Shown here: positions 1-9,228 of the stretch, piece by piece
How positions within the stretch are numbered: the first letter of the stretch is position 1
Layout: every line of letters starts with the position of its first letter
Source of the DNA: Kribbella sp. CA-293567
GTDB lineage: Bacteria > Actinomycetota > Actinomycetes > Propionibacteriales > Kribbellaceae
DNA length: 64,000 bases
NCBI RefSeq assembly: GCF_027627575.1
Contig: NZ_CP114065.1
Coordinates: forward strand, 186,001-250,000
Reading direction: 5' to 3'
Notes under the pieces: generated by a model
Told to the model about the DNA's origin: nothing
Seen by the model: the letters and a program-made list of their open reading frames with translations, nothing else
Database searches by the model: none
Made by a program: the position numbers and the translations under genes

Positions 1-1
1 C

Positions 2-1702
2 GGGAACGCGTCGGGGTTCTACGGGGACCGGTTCAGCGCGTTCCAGGAGATGGTGACCGGCGGGCCGCTGGACGTGGTGACCGGTGACTACCTGGCCGAG
101 CTGACGATGCTGATCCTCGGCCGCGACCGGCTGAAGGATCCGTCCCTGGGTTATGCGAAGACCTTCCTCAAGCAGCTCGAAGCAGGGCTCGGTGAGGCGC
201 TGGACCGGCAGATCAAGGTGGTCAGCAACGCGGGCGGACTCAACCCCGCGGGACTCGCGCGGGCGATCGAGGCACTGGCCGGCAAGCTCGGACTGCATCC
301 CAAGATCGCGTACGTCGAAGGCGACGACCTGCTGCCGCGCGCCGGTGAGCTCGACCTCGGCCGACCACTGACGGCCAACGCCTACCTCGGAGCCTGGGGA
401 ATCACCGAGGCCCTCCAGGCCGGAGCGGAGGTGGTCGTCACCGGCCGGGTCACCGACGCCTCGGTGATCGTCGGGCCGGCCGCCGCCCATCACGGCTGGC
501 GGCGCGACCAGTACGACGAACTCGCGGGCGCCGTCGTCGCCGGGCACGTGATCGAGTGCGGTTGCCAGGCGACCGGCGGCAACTACGCCTTCTTCCACGA
601 GCTCCGCAACCTCGACCGGCCCGGCTTCCCGATCGCGGAGATCCACGCCGACGGCAGCAGCGTGATCACCAAGCACGACGGCACCGGCGGCGCGGTCACG
701 ATCGACACGGTCAAGGCGCAACTCCTCTACGAGATCACCGGCGCCCGGTACGCCGGTCCGGACGTGACCGCCCGGATGGACACCATCGAGCTGTCCCAGG
801 ACGGCCCTGACCGGATCCGGATCACCGGCGTCGAGGGCGAGCCGCCACCGCCGACGTACAAGGTGTCGCTGAACAGCGTCGGCGGGTTCCGCAACGAGGT
901 GGCTTTCGTGCTGACCGGCCTCGAACTGGAAGCGAAGGCCGAGCTGGTCAAACGGCAGCTCGAACAGGAGCTGCCGACCGAGCCGGCCGAGCTGAAGTGG
1001 TCGCTGGTCTGGACGGAACAGCCGAACGCGGACACCGAGGAGCTCGCGAGCGTGCTGCTCAGGTGCATCGTCAGGGACCCTGACCCGAAGGTGGTCGGCC
1101 GCGCGTTCTCCGGTGTGGCGATCGAGCTGGCGCTGGCCAGCTACCCGGGATTCCACGTGACGGCGCCGCCCGGAGAGGCTTCGCCGTACGGCGTGTTCAC
1201 GGCCGGGTACGTCGACGCGCACGAGGTCGAGCACGTGGTGGTGCTGCCCGACGGCGCGCTCCGCACGATCCGGCCGGCGGAAGAGACGCAGGAGCTGGAG
1301 CCGGCCGAAGGCGGTGCGCTGCCGATGCCGTTGCCACAACTCGTGGCAGCGGGGCGGCCGGCCAGGTCGCTCACGCGGGAGGTGCCGCTCGGGCGAGTCA
1401 TGGGAGCACGCAGCGGCGACAAGGGTGGTGACGCGAACGTCGGGGTGTGGGTGCGGAACGAGACCGCCTGGCGCTGGTTCGCGCACACGTTGACGGTGGA
1501 GAAGTTCCAGGAACTGCTGCCGGAGACCGCCGGCCTGCCCGTGACCAGGCACGTGCTGCCGAATCTGTGGGCACTCAACTTCGTCGTCGGCGGGTTGCTG
1601 GGCGAGGGCGTCGCTTCGCAGGCACGTTTCGATCCGCAGGCGAAGGCGGTCGGCGAGTGGCTGCGGTCGCGGTACGTCGACGTACCGGAGGTGCTGTTGT
1701 GA
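2..1702 (+). CDS. AtuA-family (DUF1446) acyl-CoA catabolism protein, 5' end missing
   Basis: The reading frame is open from the left edge; residues encoded before the first ATG at 50 (GNASGFYGDRFSAFQE) already match the family's N-terminal region, so the true start lies upstream. The long N-terminal AtuA/DUF1446 domain (GGPLDVVTGDYLAELTM, CGCQATGGNY) is followed by the C-terminal AtuA-like domain (GRVMGARSGDKGGDANVGVW). The family is named for acyclic terpene (citronellol/geraniol) utilization in Pseudomonas and often sits beside acyl-CoA carboxylases; its biochemical role is not firmly known. Its stop codon overlaps the next gene's start (GTGA at 1699-1702), so the two are probably translationally coupled. 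Family assignment is firm; substrate is inferred. Confidence 0.9.
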   Translation, partial: GNASGFYGDRFSAFQEMVTGGPLDVVTGDYLAELTMLILGRDRLKDPSLGYAKTFLKQLEAGLGEALDRQIKVVSNAGGLNPAGLARAIEALAGKLGLHPKIAYVEGDDLLPRAGELDLGRPLTANAYLGAWGITEALQAGAEVVVTGRVTDASVIVGPAAAHHGWRRDQYDELAGAVVAGHVIECGCQATGGNYAFFHELRNLDRPGFPIAEIHADGSSVITKHDGTGGAVTIDTVKAQLLYEITGARYAGPDVTARMDTIELSQDGPDRIRITGVEGEPPPPTYKVSLNSVGGFRNEVAFVLTGLELEAKAELVKRQLEQELPTEPAELKWSLVWTEQPNADTEELASVLLRCIVRDPDPKVVGRAFSGVAIELALASYPGFHVTAPPGEASPYGVFTAGYVDAHEVEHVVVLPDGALRTIRPAEETQELEPAEGGALPMPLPQLVAAGRPARSLTREVPLGRVMGARSGDKGGDANVGVWVRNETAWRWFAHTLTVEKFQELLPETAGLPVTRHVLPNLWALNFVVGGLLGEGVASQARFDPQAKAVGEWLRSRYVDVPEVLL

Positions 1703-2820
1703 GCGACTTCCGGCAGAGCGTGCGGCGCTTCATGGCGGCGGAGGTGCTGCCGAATCTGGCGCAGTGGGAGCGGGACGGCGAGCTGCCGCGTGAGCTGCAC
1801 AAGAAGGCTGGTCAGCTCGGACTGCTCGGGGTCGCGTTCCCCGAGCAGTCCGGCGGTGGCGGCGGGTCGCTCCTCGACGCGATCGGCGTGGTCGAGGAGA
1901 TGCACTACGCGGGCGGATCCGGCGGCCTGGTCGCCTCGTTGCTGACCTGCGGTATCGCCCTTCCGCATATCGTTGCTGCTGGCAATGAAGATCAGATCGC
2001 CCAGTGGGTGCGGCCGACGCTCGAGGGTGAACTGATCGGATCGCTGGCGATCACCGAGCCGGACGGTGGCTCCGACGTCGCCTCGCTCCGGACCACGGCG
2101 CGACGCGACGGGGACGACTTCGTCGTCAACGGGGCCAAGACGTACATCACCTCGGGTTGCCGCGCGGACTTCGTGACCACGGCGGTCCGGACCGGCGGAC
2201 CGGGCGCGCACGGCATCAGCCTGCTGGTGATCGAGCGCGGAACGCCCGGCTTCCAGGTCTCCCGCAAGCTGGAGAAGATGGGCTGGCTGTGCTCGGACAC
2301 GGCCGAGTTGTCGTTCACCGATGTCCGGGTGCCGGCGGCCAACCTGGTCGGCGAGGAGGGGAGCGGGTTCGTCCAGCTCGCGGTGAACTTCGTCGCGGAG
2401 CGGCTGACCCTCGCCGTACAGGCGTACGCCGGGGCACAACGGGCGCTGGATCTCACCGTCGAGTGGTGCAGGACTCGGGAGACCTTCGGCAGGCCACTGA
2501 TCTCCCGGCAGAGCGTGCAGCACACGCTGACCGAGATGGCTCGGAAGGTCGAGGTCGCTCGGACTTATGTGCACGCGACAGCCGCGCGGGCGGACGCCGG
2601 CGAAGAAGTGATCGCCGAGACGTGCTTCGCCAAGAACACCGCGGTCGAGGCGGGTCAGTGGGTGTGTGACCAGGCGCTGCAACTGCACGGTGGGCTCGGC
2701 TATCTGCGCGAGGCCGAGGTGGAGCGCCAGTACCGCGACCAGAAGATCCTCGCGATCGGCGGCGGCAGCACCGAGATCATGACGGGTTTGGCAGCCAAAC
2801 GACTGGGGTTCACCGCATGA
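1699..2820 (+). CDS. Acyl-CoA dehydrogenase, isovaleryl/long-chain type
   Basis: FAD-dependent alpha,beta-dehydrogenation of an acyl-CoA. The protein has 373 residues from GTG 1699, chosen because it overlaps the upstream stop and begins with the normal N-terminal helix (SDFRQSVRRFM). Visible motifs are the acyl-binding stretch AITEPDGGSDVAS and the C-terminal LHGGLGYLREAEVER. The usual MCAD-type catalytic YEGT is replaced by GGGSTEI. A glutamate at residue 234 (NFVAERLTL) sits where isovaleryl-CoA and long-chain enzymes keep their base, so it is probably active on branched or long chains. It overlaps the carboxylase gene by ATGA at 2817-2820. Confidence 0.92.
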   Translation: MSDFRQSVRRFMAAEVLPNLAQWERDGELPRELHKKAGQLGLLGVAFPEQSGGGGGSLLDAIGVVEEMHYAGGSGGLVASLLTCGIALPHIVAAGNEDQIAQWVRPTLEGELIGSLAITEPDGGSDVASLRTTARRDGDDFVVNGAKTYITSGCRADFVTTAVRTGGPGAHGISLLVIERGTPGFQVSRKLEKMGWLCSDTAELSFTDVRVPAANLVGEEGSGFVQLAVNFVAERLTLAVQAYAGAQRALDLTVEWCRTRETFGRPLISRQSVQHTLTEMARKVEVARTYVHATAARADAGEEVIAETCFAKNTAVEAGQWVCDQALQLHGGLGYLREAEVERQYRDQKILAIGGGSTEIMTGLAAKRLGFTA

Positions 2821-4391
2821 CTGTCACTGACAACCGCTCCGCGATGCTGACCAAGCTCGCGGAGCTGGAGACCGAGCACCAGAAGGCGCTGGCGGGTGGC
2901 GGCGAGAAGTACGTCGCCCGTCACCACCAGCGCGGCAAGCTGCTCGCGCGGGATCGGATCGAGCTGCTGCTCGACCCGGACACCGCGTTCCTGGAGCTGT
3001 CACCGCTCGCGGGCTGGGGCAGCGACTTCACGGTCGGCGCGAGCCTGGTCACCGGGATCGGCGTGGTGGAGGGCGTCGAGTGCCTGATCACCGCGAACGA
3101 TCCGACCGTCAAGGGCGGCGCGAGCAACCCGTGGACGCTGCGCAAGGCGCTGCGGTCGGACGAGATCGCCCGGGCGAACCGGCTGCCGGTGATCAGCCTG
3201 GTCGAGTCGGGCGGCGCGGATCTGCCGACGCAGAAGGAGATCTTCATCCCGGGCGGCGCGATGTTCCGCAACCTGACCCGGTTGTCGTCGGAAGGGATCC
3301 CGACGATCGCGCTGGTGTTCGGCAACTCCACCGCGGGCGGCGCGTACATCCCCGGCATGAGCGACTACGTGGTGATGGTCGACGGTGGCGCGAAGGTGTT
3401 CCTGGCCGGGCCGCCACTGGTGAAGATGGCGACCGGTGAGGACGCCGACGACGAGTCGCTGGGCGGTGCCGGGATGCACGCCCGCAAGTCGGGGCTGGCC
3501 GACTACTTCGCGGTGGACGAGCGGGACGCGATCCGGCTCGGGCGGCAGATCGTGTCGCGGCTGAACTGGAAGAAGCTCGGTCCCGCCCCGGCAGCGGAGT
3601 ACCGGGAGCCGTTGTTCGACGCCGACGAGCTGCTCGGGATCGTGCCGGGGGATCTGAAGATCCCGTTCGACCCGCGGGACGTGATCTCCCGGGTGGTGGA
3701 CGGGTCGGTCTTCGACGAGTTCAAACCGCTCTACGGGTCGTCGCTGGCGACCGGCTGGGCGACGCTGCACGGGTATCCGGTGGGAATCCTGGCGAACGCG
3801 CGGGGCGTGCTGTTCAGCGAGGAGTCACAGAAGGCCGCGCAGTTCATCCAGTTGGCGAACCGGGCAGGCACTCCGCTGATCTTCCTGCACAACACCACCG
3901 GCTACATGGTCGGCCAGGAGTACGAGCAGGGCGGGATCATCAAGCACGGCGCGCAGATGATCAACGCGGTCTCCAACTCCAAGGTGCCGCACCTCTCGGT
4001 GCTGATGGGGGCGTCGTACGGCGCCGGCCACTACGGCATGTGCGGGCGGGCTTTCGATCCACGGTTCCTGTTCGCCTGGCCGTCGGCGAAGTCGGCGGTG
4101 ATGGGTCCGCAGCAGCTGGCCGGCGTGCTGTCGATCGTGGCGCGGGCCGCCGCGACCGCGAAGGGACAGCCGTACGACGAGGACGGTGACGCCGCGATGC
4201 GGGCCTACGTGGAAGGCCAGATCGAGGCCGAGTCGCTGCCGATGTTCCTGTCGGGACGGCTCTACGACGACGGCGTGATCGACCCGCGCGACACCCGGAC
4301 CGTGCTCGGGCTGTGCTTGTCGGCGATCCACTCCGGCCCGGTCGAGGGCACTCGTTTCGATGGCGCCAACTTCGGCGTCTTCAGGATGTGA
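2817..4391 (+). CDS. Acyl-CoA carboxylase beta (carboxyltransferase) subunit
   Basis: Transfers the carboxyl group from carboxybiotin to an acyl-CoA; partner of the biotin-carrying alpha subunit directly downstream. The 524-residue length and both crotonase-fold carboxyltransferase halves are normal: the N half has VKGGASNPWTLRKALR and ESGGADLPTQKEIF, the C half has LHNTTGYMVGQEYEQGG, MGASYGAGHYGMCGRAF and FAWPSAKSAVMGPQQLAGVL. The GADLPTQ signature is like methylcrotonyl/geranyl-CoA carboxylase beta subunits, which fits the AtuA-like neighbour. The start ATG overlaps the dehydrogenase stop, and the stop overlaps the next start at 4391. Confidence 0.93.
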   Translation: MTVTDNRSAMLTKLAELETEHQKALAGGGEKYVARHHQRGKLLARDRIELLLDPDTAFLELSPLAGWGSDFTVGASLVTGIGVVEGVECLITANDPTVKGGASNPWTLRKALRSDEIARANRLPVISLVESGGADLPTQKEIFIPGGAMFRNLTRLSSEGIPTIALVFGNSTAGGAYIPGMSDYVVMVDGGAKVFLAGPPLVKMATGEDADDESLGGAGMHARKSGLADYFAVDERDAIRLGRQIVSRLNWKKLGPAPAAEYREPLFDADELLGIVPGDLKIPFDPRDVISRVVDGSVFDEFKPLYGSSLATGWATLHGYPVGILANARGVLFSEESQKAAQFIQLANRAGTPLIFLHNTTGYMVGQEYEQGGIIKHGAQMINAVSNSKVPHLSVLMGASYGAGHYGMCGRAFDPRFLFAWPSAKSAVMGPQQLAGVLSIVARAAATAKGQPYDEDGDAAMRAYVEGQIEAESLPMFLSGRLYDDGVIDPRDTRTVLGLCLSAIHSGPVEGTRFDGANFGVFRM

Positions 4392-6388
4392 TGGCGATGT
4401 TCAGGTCGGTACTGGTCGCCAATCGTGGCGAGATCGCGCGGCGGGTGTTCCGGACCGCCCGGGCACTGGGGCTGGAGTGTGTGGCGGTGCACTCGACGGC
4501 GGACGCCTCCGCGCCGTACGTCGCGGAGGCAGATGCGGCGGTGCACCTGCCCGGTACGGCGCCCGCGGACACCTACCTGCGCGGCGAACTGGTGATCGAG
4601 GCGGCGCTGAAGGCAGGCGCGGACGCCGTGCACCCCGGGTACGGGTTCCTCTCGGAGAACGCCGAGTTCGCGGCGGCGGTGATCGAGGCGGGGCTGACCT
4701 GGATCGGGCCGCCGGTCGAGGCGATCGCGTCGATGGGGTCGAAGATCGAGGCCAAGAAGCTGATGGACGCGGCGGGGGTGCCGGTACTGCGGCAGCTCTC
4801 GGCTGGTGATGTCACCGATGCGGACCTGCCGGTGCTGGTGAAAGCCTCGGCGGGTGGCGGCGGGCGGGGTATGCGGGTAGTCGGGTCCTTGGCGGAGCTC
4901 ACTTCGGAGATCGCGTCCGCCGAGGCCGAGGCCTTGTCCGCCTTCGGCGACGGGACCGTCTTCTGCGAGCCGTATCTGGCGACCGGGCGGCACATCGAGG
5001 TCCAGGTGCTGGCCGACCGGCACGGGACCGTCTGGGCGGTCGGTGAACGGGAGTGCTCGATCCAGCGGCGGCATCAGAAGGTCGTCGAGGAGGCACCTTC
5101 GCCTTTGGTGGAACGCATTCCGGCGATGCGCGAGCGGTTGTTCGACGCGGCGCGGAAGGCTGCCGAGGCGATCGGGTACGTCGGCGCCGGGACGGTGGAG
5201 TTCCTGGCCGACGAGGACGGCGAGTTCTACTTCCTCGAGATGAACACGCGGTTGCAGGTCGAGCATCCGGTGACGGAGTCGGTCACCGGGCTGGATCTGG
5301 TGGCGCTGCAGCTGTCGATCGCCGCTGGTGAGGCGCTCCCGGCCGAGCCACCTGCTGCTGTTGGGCATTCGATCGAGGTGCGGTTGTACGCCGAGGATCC
5401 GCAGGCCGATTGGCAACCTCAAACCGGCACCCTCCACCGCTTCGCGGTGGAGGGTGCCGGGGAGGGAAGGCGGAGTGCCGCGCCAGCCCGAGCGGCGGGC
5501 GTGGCGGAGTTTGCTGCCGGTGGGCCACGGGAGGGCGCGCCGTGGATTCGGCTTGACGCTGGGGTGGTGAGTGGGAGCGAGGTTTCGCCGTACTACGACG
5601 CGATGCTGGCGAAGGTCATCGTGTGGGGTGCGACCCGGGCGCAGGCGGCGGCGCGGTTGGCTGCTGAGCTACAGCGGGCTGAGATTCACGGTGTGCGGAC
5701 CAACCGCGACCTGCTGGTGTGGATTCTCCGGCATCCCGCGTTCCTGGCCGGCGATACCGATACCGCTTTCTTCGCGAAGCACGGCGTGGGTGTGCCTGTG
5801 GATGAGGCTGCTGAGCGAGTGGCTGCAATTGCCGCGGCGCTTGCGGATGCAGCGGCGCGGCGGGTGACGGCGGGGGTGCAACGCGGATTGCCTGGCGGGT
5901 GGCGGAACCTGGCCTCGCAGGCGCAGCGGAAGAGCTACCTGGTTGGCGATCGGCAGTACGACGTCGACTACCGCGCGACCCGGGACGGCACTGTCGTCGA
6001 AGGCGTCACCGTGGTCGAGGCGAGCGCCGAGCGGGTGGTGCTGGAGGTCGATGGCGTGCGGCGGGCGCACCAGGTGGCGGCGTACCCGGGACTGGTCTGT
6101 GTCGGGTCGATCGCGCTGACGCCGGTCGCGCGGTTCCCGGATCCGTCGCGGCAGTTGGTGGCCGGGTCGTTGGTGGCGCCGATGCCGGGGACCGTGGTCC
6201 GGGTCGGGGTCGAGGTCGGTGACAAGGTCACCGCCGGACAGGGACTGGTCTGGCTGGAGGCGATGAAGATGGAGCACACCATCTCCGCGCCGGCCGACGG
6301 GATCTTGGTGGAACTTGCTGTCGCCGCCGGCCAGCAGGTCGAGGTGGGCGCCGTACTGGCCGTCGTACGAGTGGAGGAGGACGTATGA
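4391..6388 (+). CDS. Acyl-CoA carboxylase alpha subunit (biotin carboxylase plus BCCP)
   Basis: ATP-dependent carboxylation of its own biotin. About 665 residues from ATG 4391 (a second ATG at 4397 is also possible). An N-terminal biotin carboxylase domain (SVLVANRGEIARRVF), the ATP-grasp loop KASAGGGGRGM near residue 155, the FLEMNTRLQVEHPVTE active-site block, and a C-terminal biotinyl domain with EAMKMEH place biotin on about Lys626. Oddity: between GTLHRF and WIRLDAG there is a low-complexity insert of roughly 30 residues rich in Gly, Ala and Arg, and its DNA begins with a perfect 17-bp inverted repeat (5424-5460). The insert lies in the C-terminal lobe of the carboxylase domain; its effect on activity is unknown. 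Confidence 0.92.
   Translation: MAMFRSVLVANRGEIARRVFRTARALGLECVAVHSTADASAPYVAEADAAVHLPGTAPADTYLRGELVIEAALKAGADAVHPGYGFLSENAEFAAAVIEAGLTWIGPPVEAIASMGSKIEAKKLMDAAGVPVLRQLSAGDVTDADLPVLVKASAGGGGRGMRVVGSLAELTSEIASAEAEALSAFGDGTVFCEPYLATGRHIEVQVLADRHGTVWAVGERECSIQRRHQKVVEEAPSPLVERIPAMRERLFDAARKAAEAIGYVGAGTVEFLADEDGEFYFLEMNTRLQVEHPVTESVTGLDLVALQLSIAAGEALPAEPPAAVGHSIEVRLYAEDPQADWQPQTGTLHRFAVEGAGEGRRSAAPARAAGVAEFAAGGPREGAPWIRLDAGVVSGSEVSPYYDAMLAKVIVWGATRAQAAARLAAELQRAEIHGVRTNRDLLVWILRHPAFLAGDTDTAFFAKHGVGVPVDEAAERVAAIAAALADAAARRVTAGVQRGLPGGWRNLASQAQRKSYLVGDRQYDVDYRATRDGTVVEGVTVVEASAERVVLEVDGVRRAHQVAAYPGLVCVGSIALTPVARFPDPSRQLVAGSLVAPMPGTVVRVGVEVGDKVTAGQGLVWLEAMKMEHTISAPADGILVELAVAAGQQVEVGAVLAVVRVEEDV
5424..5460. 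repeat. Perfect 17-bp inverted repeat inside the carboxylase gene
   Basis: The arm CCGGCACCCTCCACCGC (5424-5440) is followed by TTC and then its exact reverse complement (5444-5460). It marks the start of the family-atypical insert in the alpha subunit and could form a very stable hairpin in DNA or mRNA within the coding region. Confidence 0.9.
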
Positions 6389-7542
6389 GTTTCGTCGAGT
6401 CCGAGGAACGCCGCGCATTGCGGGCGGCCGTGGGTGAGCTGGGCAAGAAGTACGGCTACACGTACTTCAACCAGCGGGCGCGCTCGGGAGGGCAGACCAC
6501 GGAGCTCTGGGAGGAAGCCGGCAAGCTCGGCTATCTGGGCGTCAACCTGCCCGAGCAGTACGGCGGTGGCGGCGGCGGGATGGGCGACCTGTCGATCGTG
6601 CTGGAGGAGCTCGGCGCGGCCGGCTGCCCGTTGCTGATGATGGTGGTCTCGCCCGCCATCTGCGGCACGGTGATCGCTCGGTTCGGCACCGACGGGCAGC
6701 AGGAGCAGTGGCTGCCGTCGCTGGCCGACGGGACGACCACGATGGCGTTCGCGATCACCGAGCCGGACGCCGGCTCCAACTCGCACGGGATCACCACGAC
6801 GGCCCGGCGTACCGAGGGTGGCTGGTCGTTGTCGGGGCGGAAGGTCTACATCTCCGGCCTCGACGTCGCGCGCGCCGTGCTGGTGGTGGGACGCACCGAG
6901 GACGCCCGGACCGGCAAGCTCAAGCCCGCGCTGTTCATCGTGCCGACCGATGCTCCCGGCGTCGAGTTCCGGCAGATCGAGATGGACCTGATCAGCCCGG
7001 ACAAGCAGTTCTCGCTCTTTCTCGACGACGTGCGACTGCCGGCCGAGTCACTGGTCGGCAGCGAGGACGCCGGGCTGATGCAGCTCTTCGCCGGGCTGAA
7101 CCCGGAGCGGATCATGGCGTCGGCGTTCGCGATCGGGATCGGCCGGCACGCGCTCGGCAAAGCCGTTGCCTACGTCAAGGAACGCCAGGTCTGGAAGACC
7201 CCGATCGGCGCTCACCAGGGGATCGCGCACCCGCTCGCGCAGAACAAGATCGAGCTCGAACTGGCCCGCTTGATGATGCAGAAGGCCGCCGCCCTGTACG
7301 ACGCGGGCGACGACCTCGGCGCGGGCGAAGCGGCGAACATGGCCAAGTACGCCGCCGGTGAGGCGACCGTGCGGGCCACCGACCAGGCCGTCCAGTCCCT
7401 CGGCGGCAACGGCATGACCGTCGAGTACGGCGTCGCGTCGCTGGTCGCGGCCGCCCGGGCCGGCCGGATCGCGCCGGTCAGCCGGGAGATGATCCTCAAC
7501 TTCGTGGCGCAACACAGTCTGGGCCTACCGAAGTCGTACTGA
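6385..7542 (+). CDS. Acyl-CoA dehydrogenase, second of the cluster
   Basis: A 385-residue FAD enzyme of the acyl-CoA dehydrogenase fold: N-terminal helical domain with LGYLGVNLPEQYGGGGGG, middle beta domain with AITEPDAGSNSH, C-terminal domain with QSLGGNGMTVEYGVAS. A Glu at residue 241 (GLNPERIM) matches the helix-G catalytic position used by isovaleryl-type enzymes. ATG 6385 overlaps the carboxylase stop (ATGA). Two different dehydrogenases in one operon suggest two oxidation steps or two chain lengths in the same pathway. The exact acyl-CoA cannot be read from sequence. Confidence 0.92.
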   Translation: MSFVESEERRALRAAVGELGKKYGYTYFNQRARSGGQTTELWEEAGKLGYLGVNLPEQYGGGGGGMGDLSIVLEELGAAGCPLLMMVVSPAICGTVIARFGTDGQQEQWLPSLADGTTTMAFAITEPDAGSNSHGITTTARRTEGGWSLSGRKVYISGLDVARAVLVVGRTEDARTGKLKPALFIVPTDAPGVEFRQIEMDLISPDKQFSLFLDDVRLPAESLVGSEDAGLMQLFAGLNPERIMASAFAIGIGRHALGKAVAYVKERQVWKTPIGAHQGIAHPLAQNKIELELARLMMQKAAALYDAGDDLGAGEAANMAKYAAGEATVRATDQAVQSLGGNGMTVEYGVASLVAAARAGRIAPVSREMILNFVAQHSLGLPKSY

Positions 7543-7590
7543 TTGCGCCATCGTTCTGCTCCACACCAGTCGCACAGAGAGGGCCCGCCC

Positions 7591-9156
7591 GTGGTCATCC
7601 AGAGTCAGTACCCAGCAGTCGACGTTCTCGATGTGCCGATCCACGACGCGGTGCTCGGCCGCGCCCAGGAGTACGGCGACCGGATCGCGCTGGTCGACGG
7701 AGTCAGCGGGCGGGAGATCAGCTACGCCCAGCTGGACGGGATGAGCCGGCGGATCGCGGCCGGCTTCGCCGAGCTGGGCATCGTGCACGGTGACACGATC
7801 GCGCTGCACAGCCCGAACACGATCATCTACCCGGCCGTCTTCTACGGCGCGACCCGGGCGGGCGCGACGGTGACCACGGTCAACGCGCTCTACACGGCGG
7901 GTGAGCTGCACAAGCAGCTGGTGGACTCCAAGGCGAAACTGCTGGTGACGATCTCGCTCTTCCTGCCGATCGCGACGGCGGCGGTGGAGGGCACCGACGT
8001 CCAGGAGATCCTCGTCTGCGACCAGGCGGAGGGCTACCGATCGGTGCAGGAACTGCTGGCCTCGACCGGGCCGGAGCCGGTGATCGAGTTCGATCCGGTG
8101 AACGACGTCGCCGTGCTGCCCTACTCGAGCGGTACGACGGGCGCGGCCAAGGGCGTGATGCTGACCCATCGCAACATCGGCACCAACATCGCCCAGGCCG
8201 AGCCGATGATCGAGCTCGGCGAGCAGGAGCGGATCATCGCGATCCTGCCCTTCTTCCACATCTACGGGCTGACCGTGCTCATGAACCTGCCGCTACGGCT
8301 CGGCGCGACCGTGGTGGTGCTGCCGAAGTTCGACCTGCAGCAGTTCCTGACCGTCCTGGACGAACAGAAGATCACCCGGGCCTTCGTCGCGCCGCCGATC
8401 GTGCTGGCGCTGGCGAAACACCCGGCGGTCGACGGGGTGGACCTGTCTGCGCTGAAGTACGTGACGTCGGCTGCGGCTCCGCTGGACGGCGACCTGGCCG
8501 AGGCCTGCGCCAAGCGACTCGGGCTGCACGCCGTACTGCAGGCGTACGGGATGACCGAGTTGTCGCCGGGTACGCACTCGGTGCCGCAGACCGACGTCGA
8601 TCCGCCGGCCGGAGCGGTCGGCAAGCTCTTCCCGTCGACCGAGATGCGGCTGGTAGGTGCCGATGGCAACGATGTGGCCGAGGGTGAGATCGGCGAGGTC
8701 TGGATCCGCGGACCGCAGGTGATGAAGGGCTACCTGGGCCGGCCGGAGGAGACCGCCGCGACCATCGACCCGGACGGCTGGCTGCACACCGGCGACCTTG
8801 GGCGCGAGGACGAGCGTGGCTACCTGTACATCGTGGATCGGGTCAAGGAGCTGATCAAGTACCACGGCTACCAGGTGCCGCCGGCCGAACTGGAGGCCGT
8901 GCTGCTGACCGACGACCGGATCGCGGATGCCGCCGTGATCGGCGTACAGGCTGACGGGAACGAGGTGCCGAAGGCGTTCGTGGTTCCGATGCCCGGGGTG
9001 CAGCTGACCGAGGACGACGTGATCGCGTACGTCGCGGAGCGGGTCGCGCCGTACAAGAAGATCCGGCAGGTGGAGTTCATCGAGGCCGTCCCGAAGGCCG
9101 CGTCGGGCAAGATCCTGCGGCGCGAACTGCGGGCGCGGGAGGCGACCCGTGAGTGA
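7591..9156 (+). CDS. AMP-forming acyl-CoA synthetase (4-coumarate-CoA ligase-like)
   Basis: Activates a carboxylic acid to its CoA thioester through an acyl-adenylate, feeding the dehydrogenases and carboxylase upstream. About 521 residues. GTG 7591 is preferred because GAGAGGG lies 7-14 nt before it and the protein then starts in the normal place (VIQSQYPAVDVLDVPIHDAV). Motifs are A3 YSSGTTGAAKGVMLTHRN near residue 180, A5 QAYGMTELSPGTH, A8 GWLHTGDLGREDERGYLYIVDR and the C-terminal lysine in AASGKILRREL near residue 506. It is the last gene of the overlapping cluster, 48 nt after the previous stop. Confidence 0.92.
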   Translation: MVIQSQYPAVDVLDVPIHDAVLGRAQEYGDRIALVDGVSGREISYAQLDGMSRRIAAGFAELGIVHGDTIALHSPNTIIYPAVFYGATRAGATVTTVNALYTAGELHKQLVDSKAKLLVTISLFLPIATAAVEGTDVQEILVCDQAEGYRSVQELLASTGPEPVIEFDPVNDVAVLPYSSGTTGAAKGVMLTHRNIGTNIAQAEPMIELGEQERIIAILPFFHIYGLTVLMNLPLRLGATVVVLPKFDLQQFLTVLDEQKITRAFVAPPIVLALAKHPAVDGVDLSALKYVTSAAAPLDGDLAEACAKRLGLHAVLQAYGMTELSPGTHSVPQTDVDPPAGAVGKLFPSTEMRLVGADGNDVAEGEIGEVWIRGPQVMKGYLGRPEETAATIDPDGWLHTGDLGREDERGYLYIVDRVKELIKYHGYQVPPAELEAVLLTDDRIADAAVIGVQADGNEVPKAFVVPMPGVQLTEDDVIAYVAERVAPYKKIRQVEFIEAVPKAASGKILRRELRAREATRE

Positions 9157-9167
9157 GACGCCGACCG

Positions 9168-9190
9168 GCCGGACCTTGATCAGGTCCGGC
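9168..9190 (+). terminator. Hairpin after the acyl-CoA gene cluster
   Basis: GCCGGACCT and AGGTCCGGC (9 bp, perfect) flank the loop TGATC, 12 nt after the synthetase stop and 38 nt before the TetR start. There is no T-tract, so it may be an actinobacterial I-type terminator or a TetR operator; the sequence alone cannot separate these. Confidence 0.5.
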
Positions 9191-9228
9191 GGCATTGGTC
9201 TGAGGCCAGACATCTTCCGGGATTCGCT

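Noticed and set aside
1699..2820. Missing catalytic glutamate in the acyl-CoA dehydrogenase (GGGSTEI instead of YEGT)
   Set aside because: Isovaleryl- and long-chain-type enzymes place the base in helix G; Glu234 fits, as does Glu241 in the second dehydrogenase.
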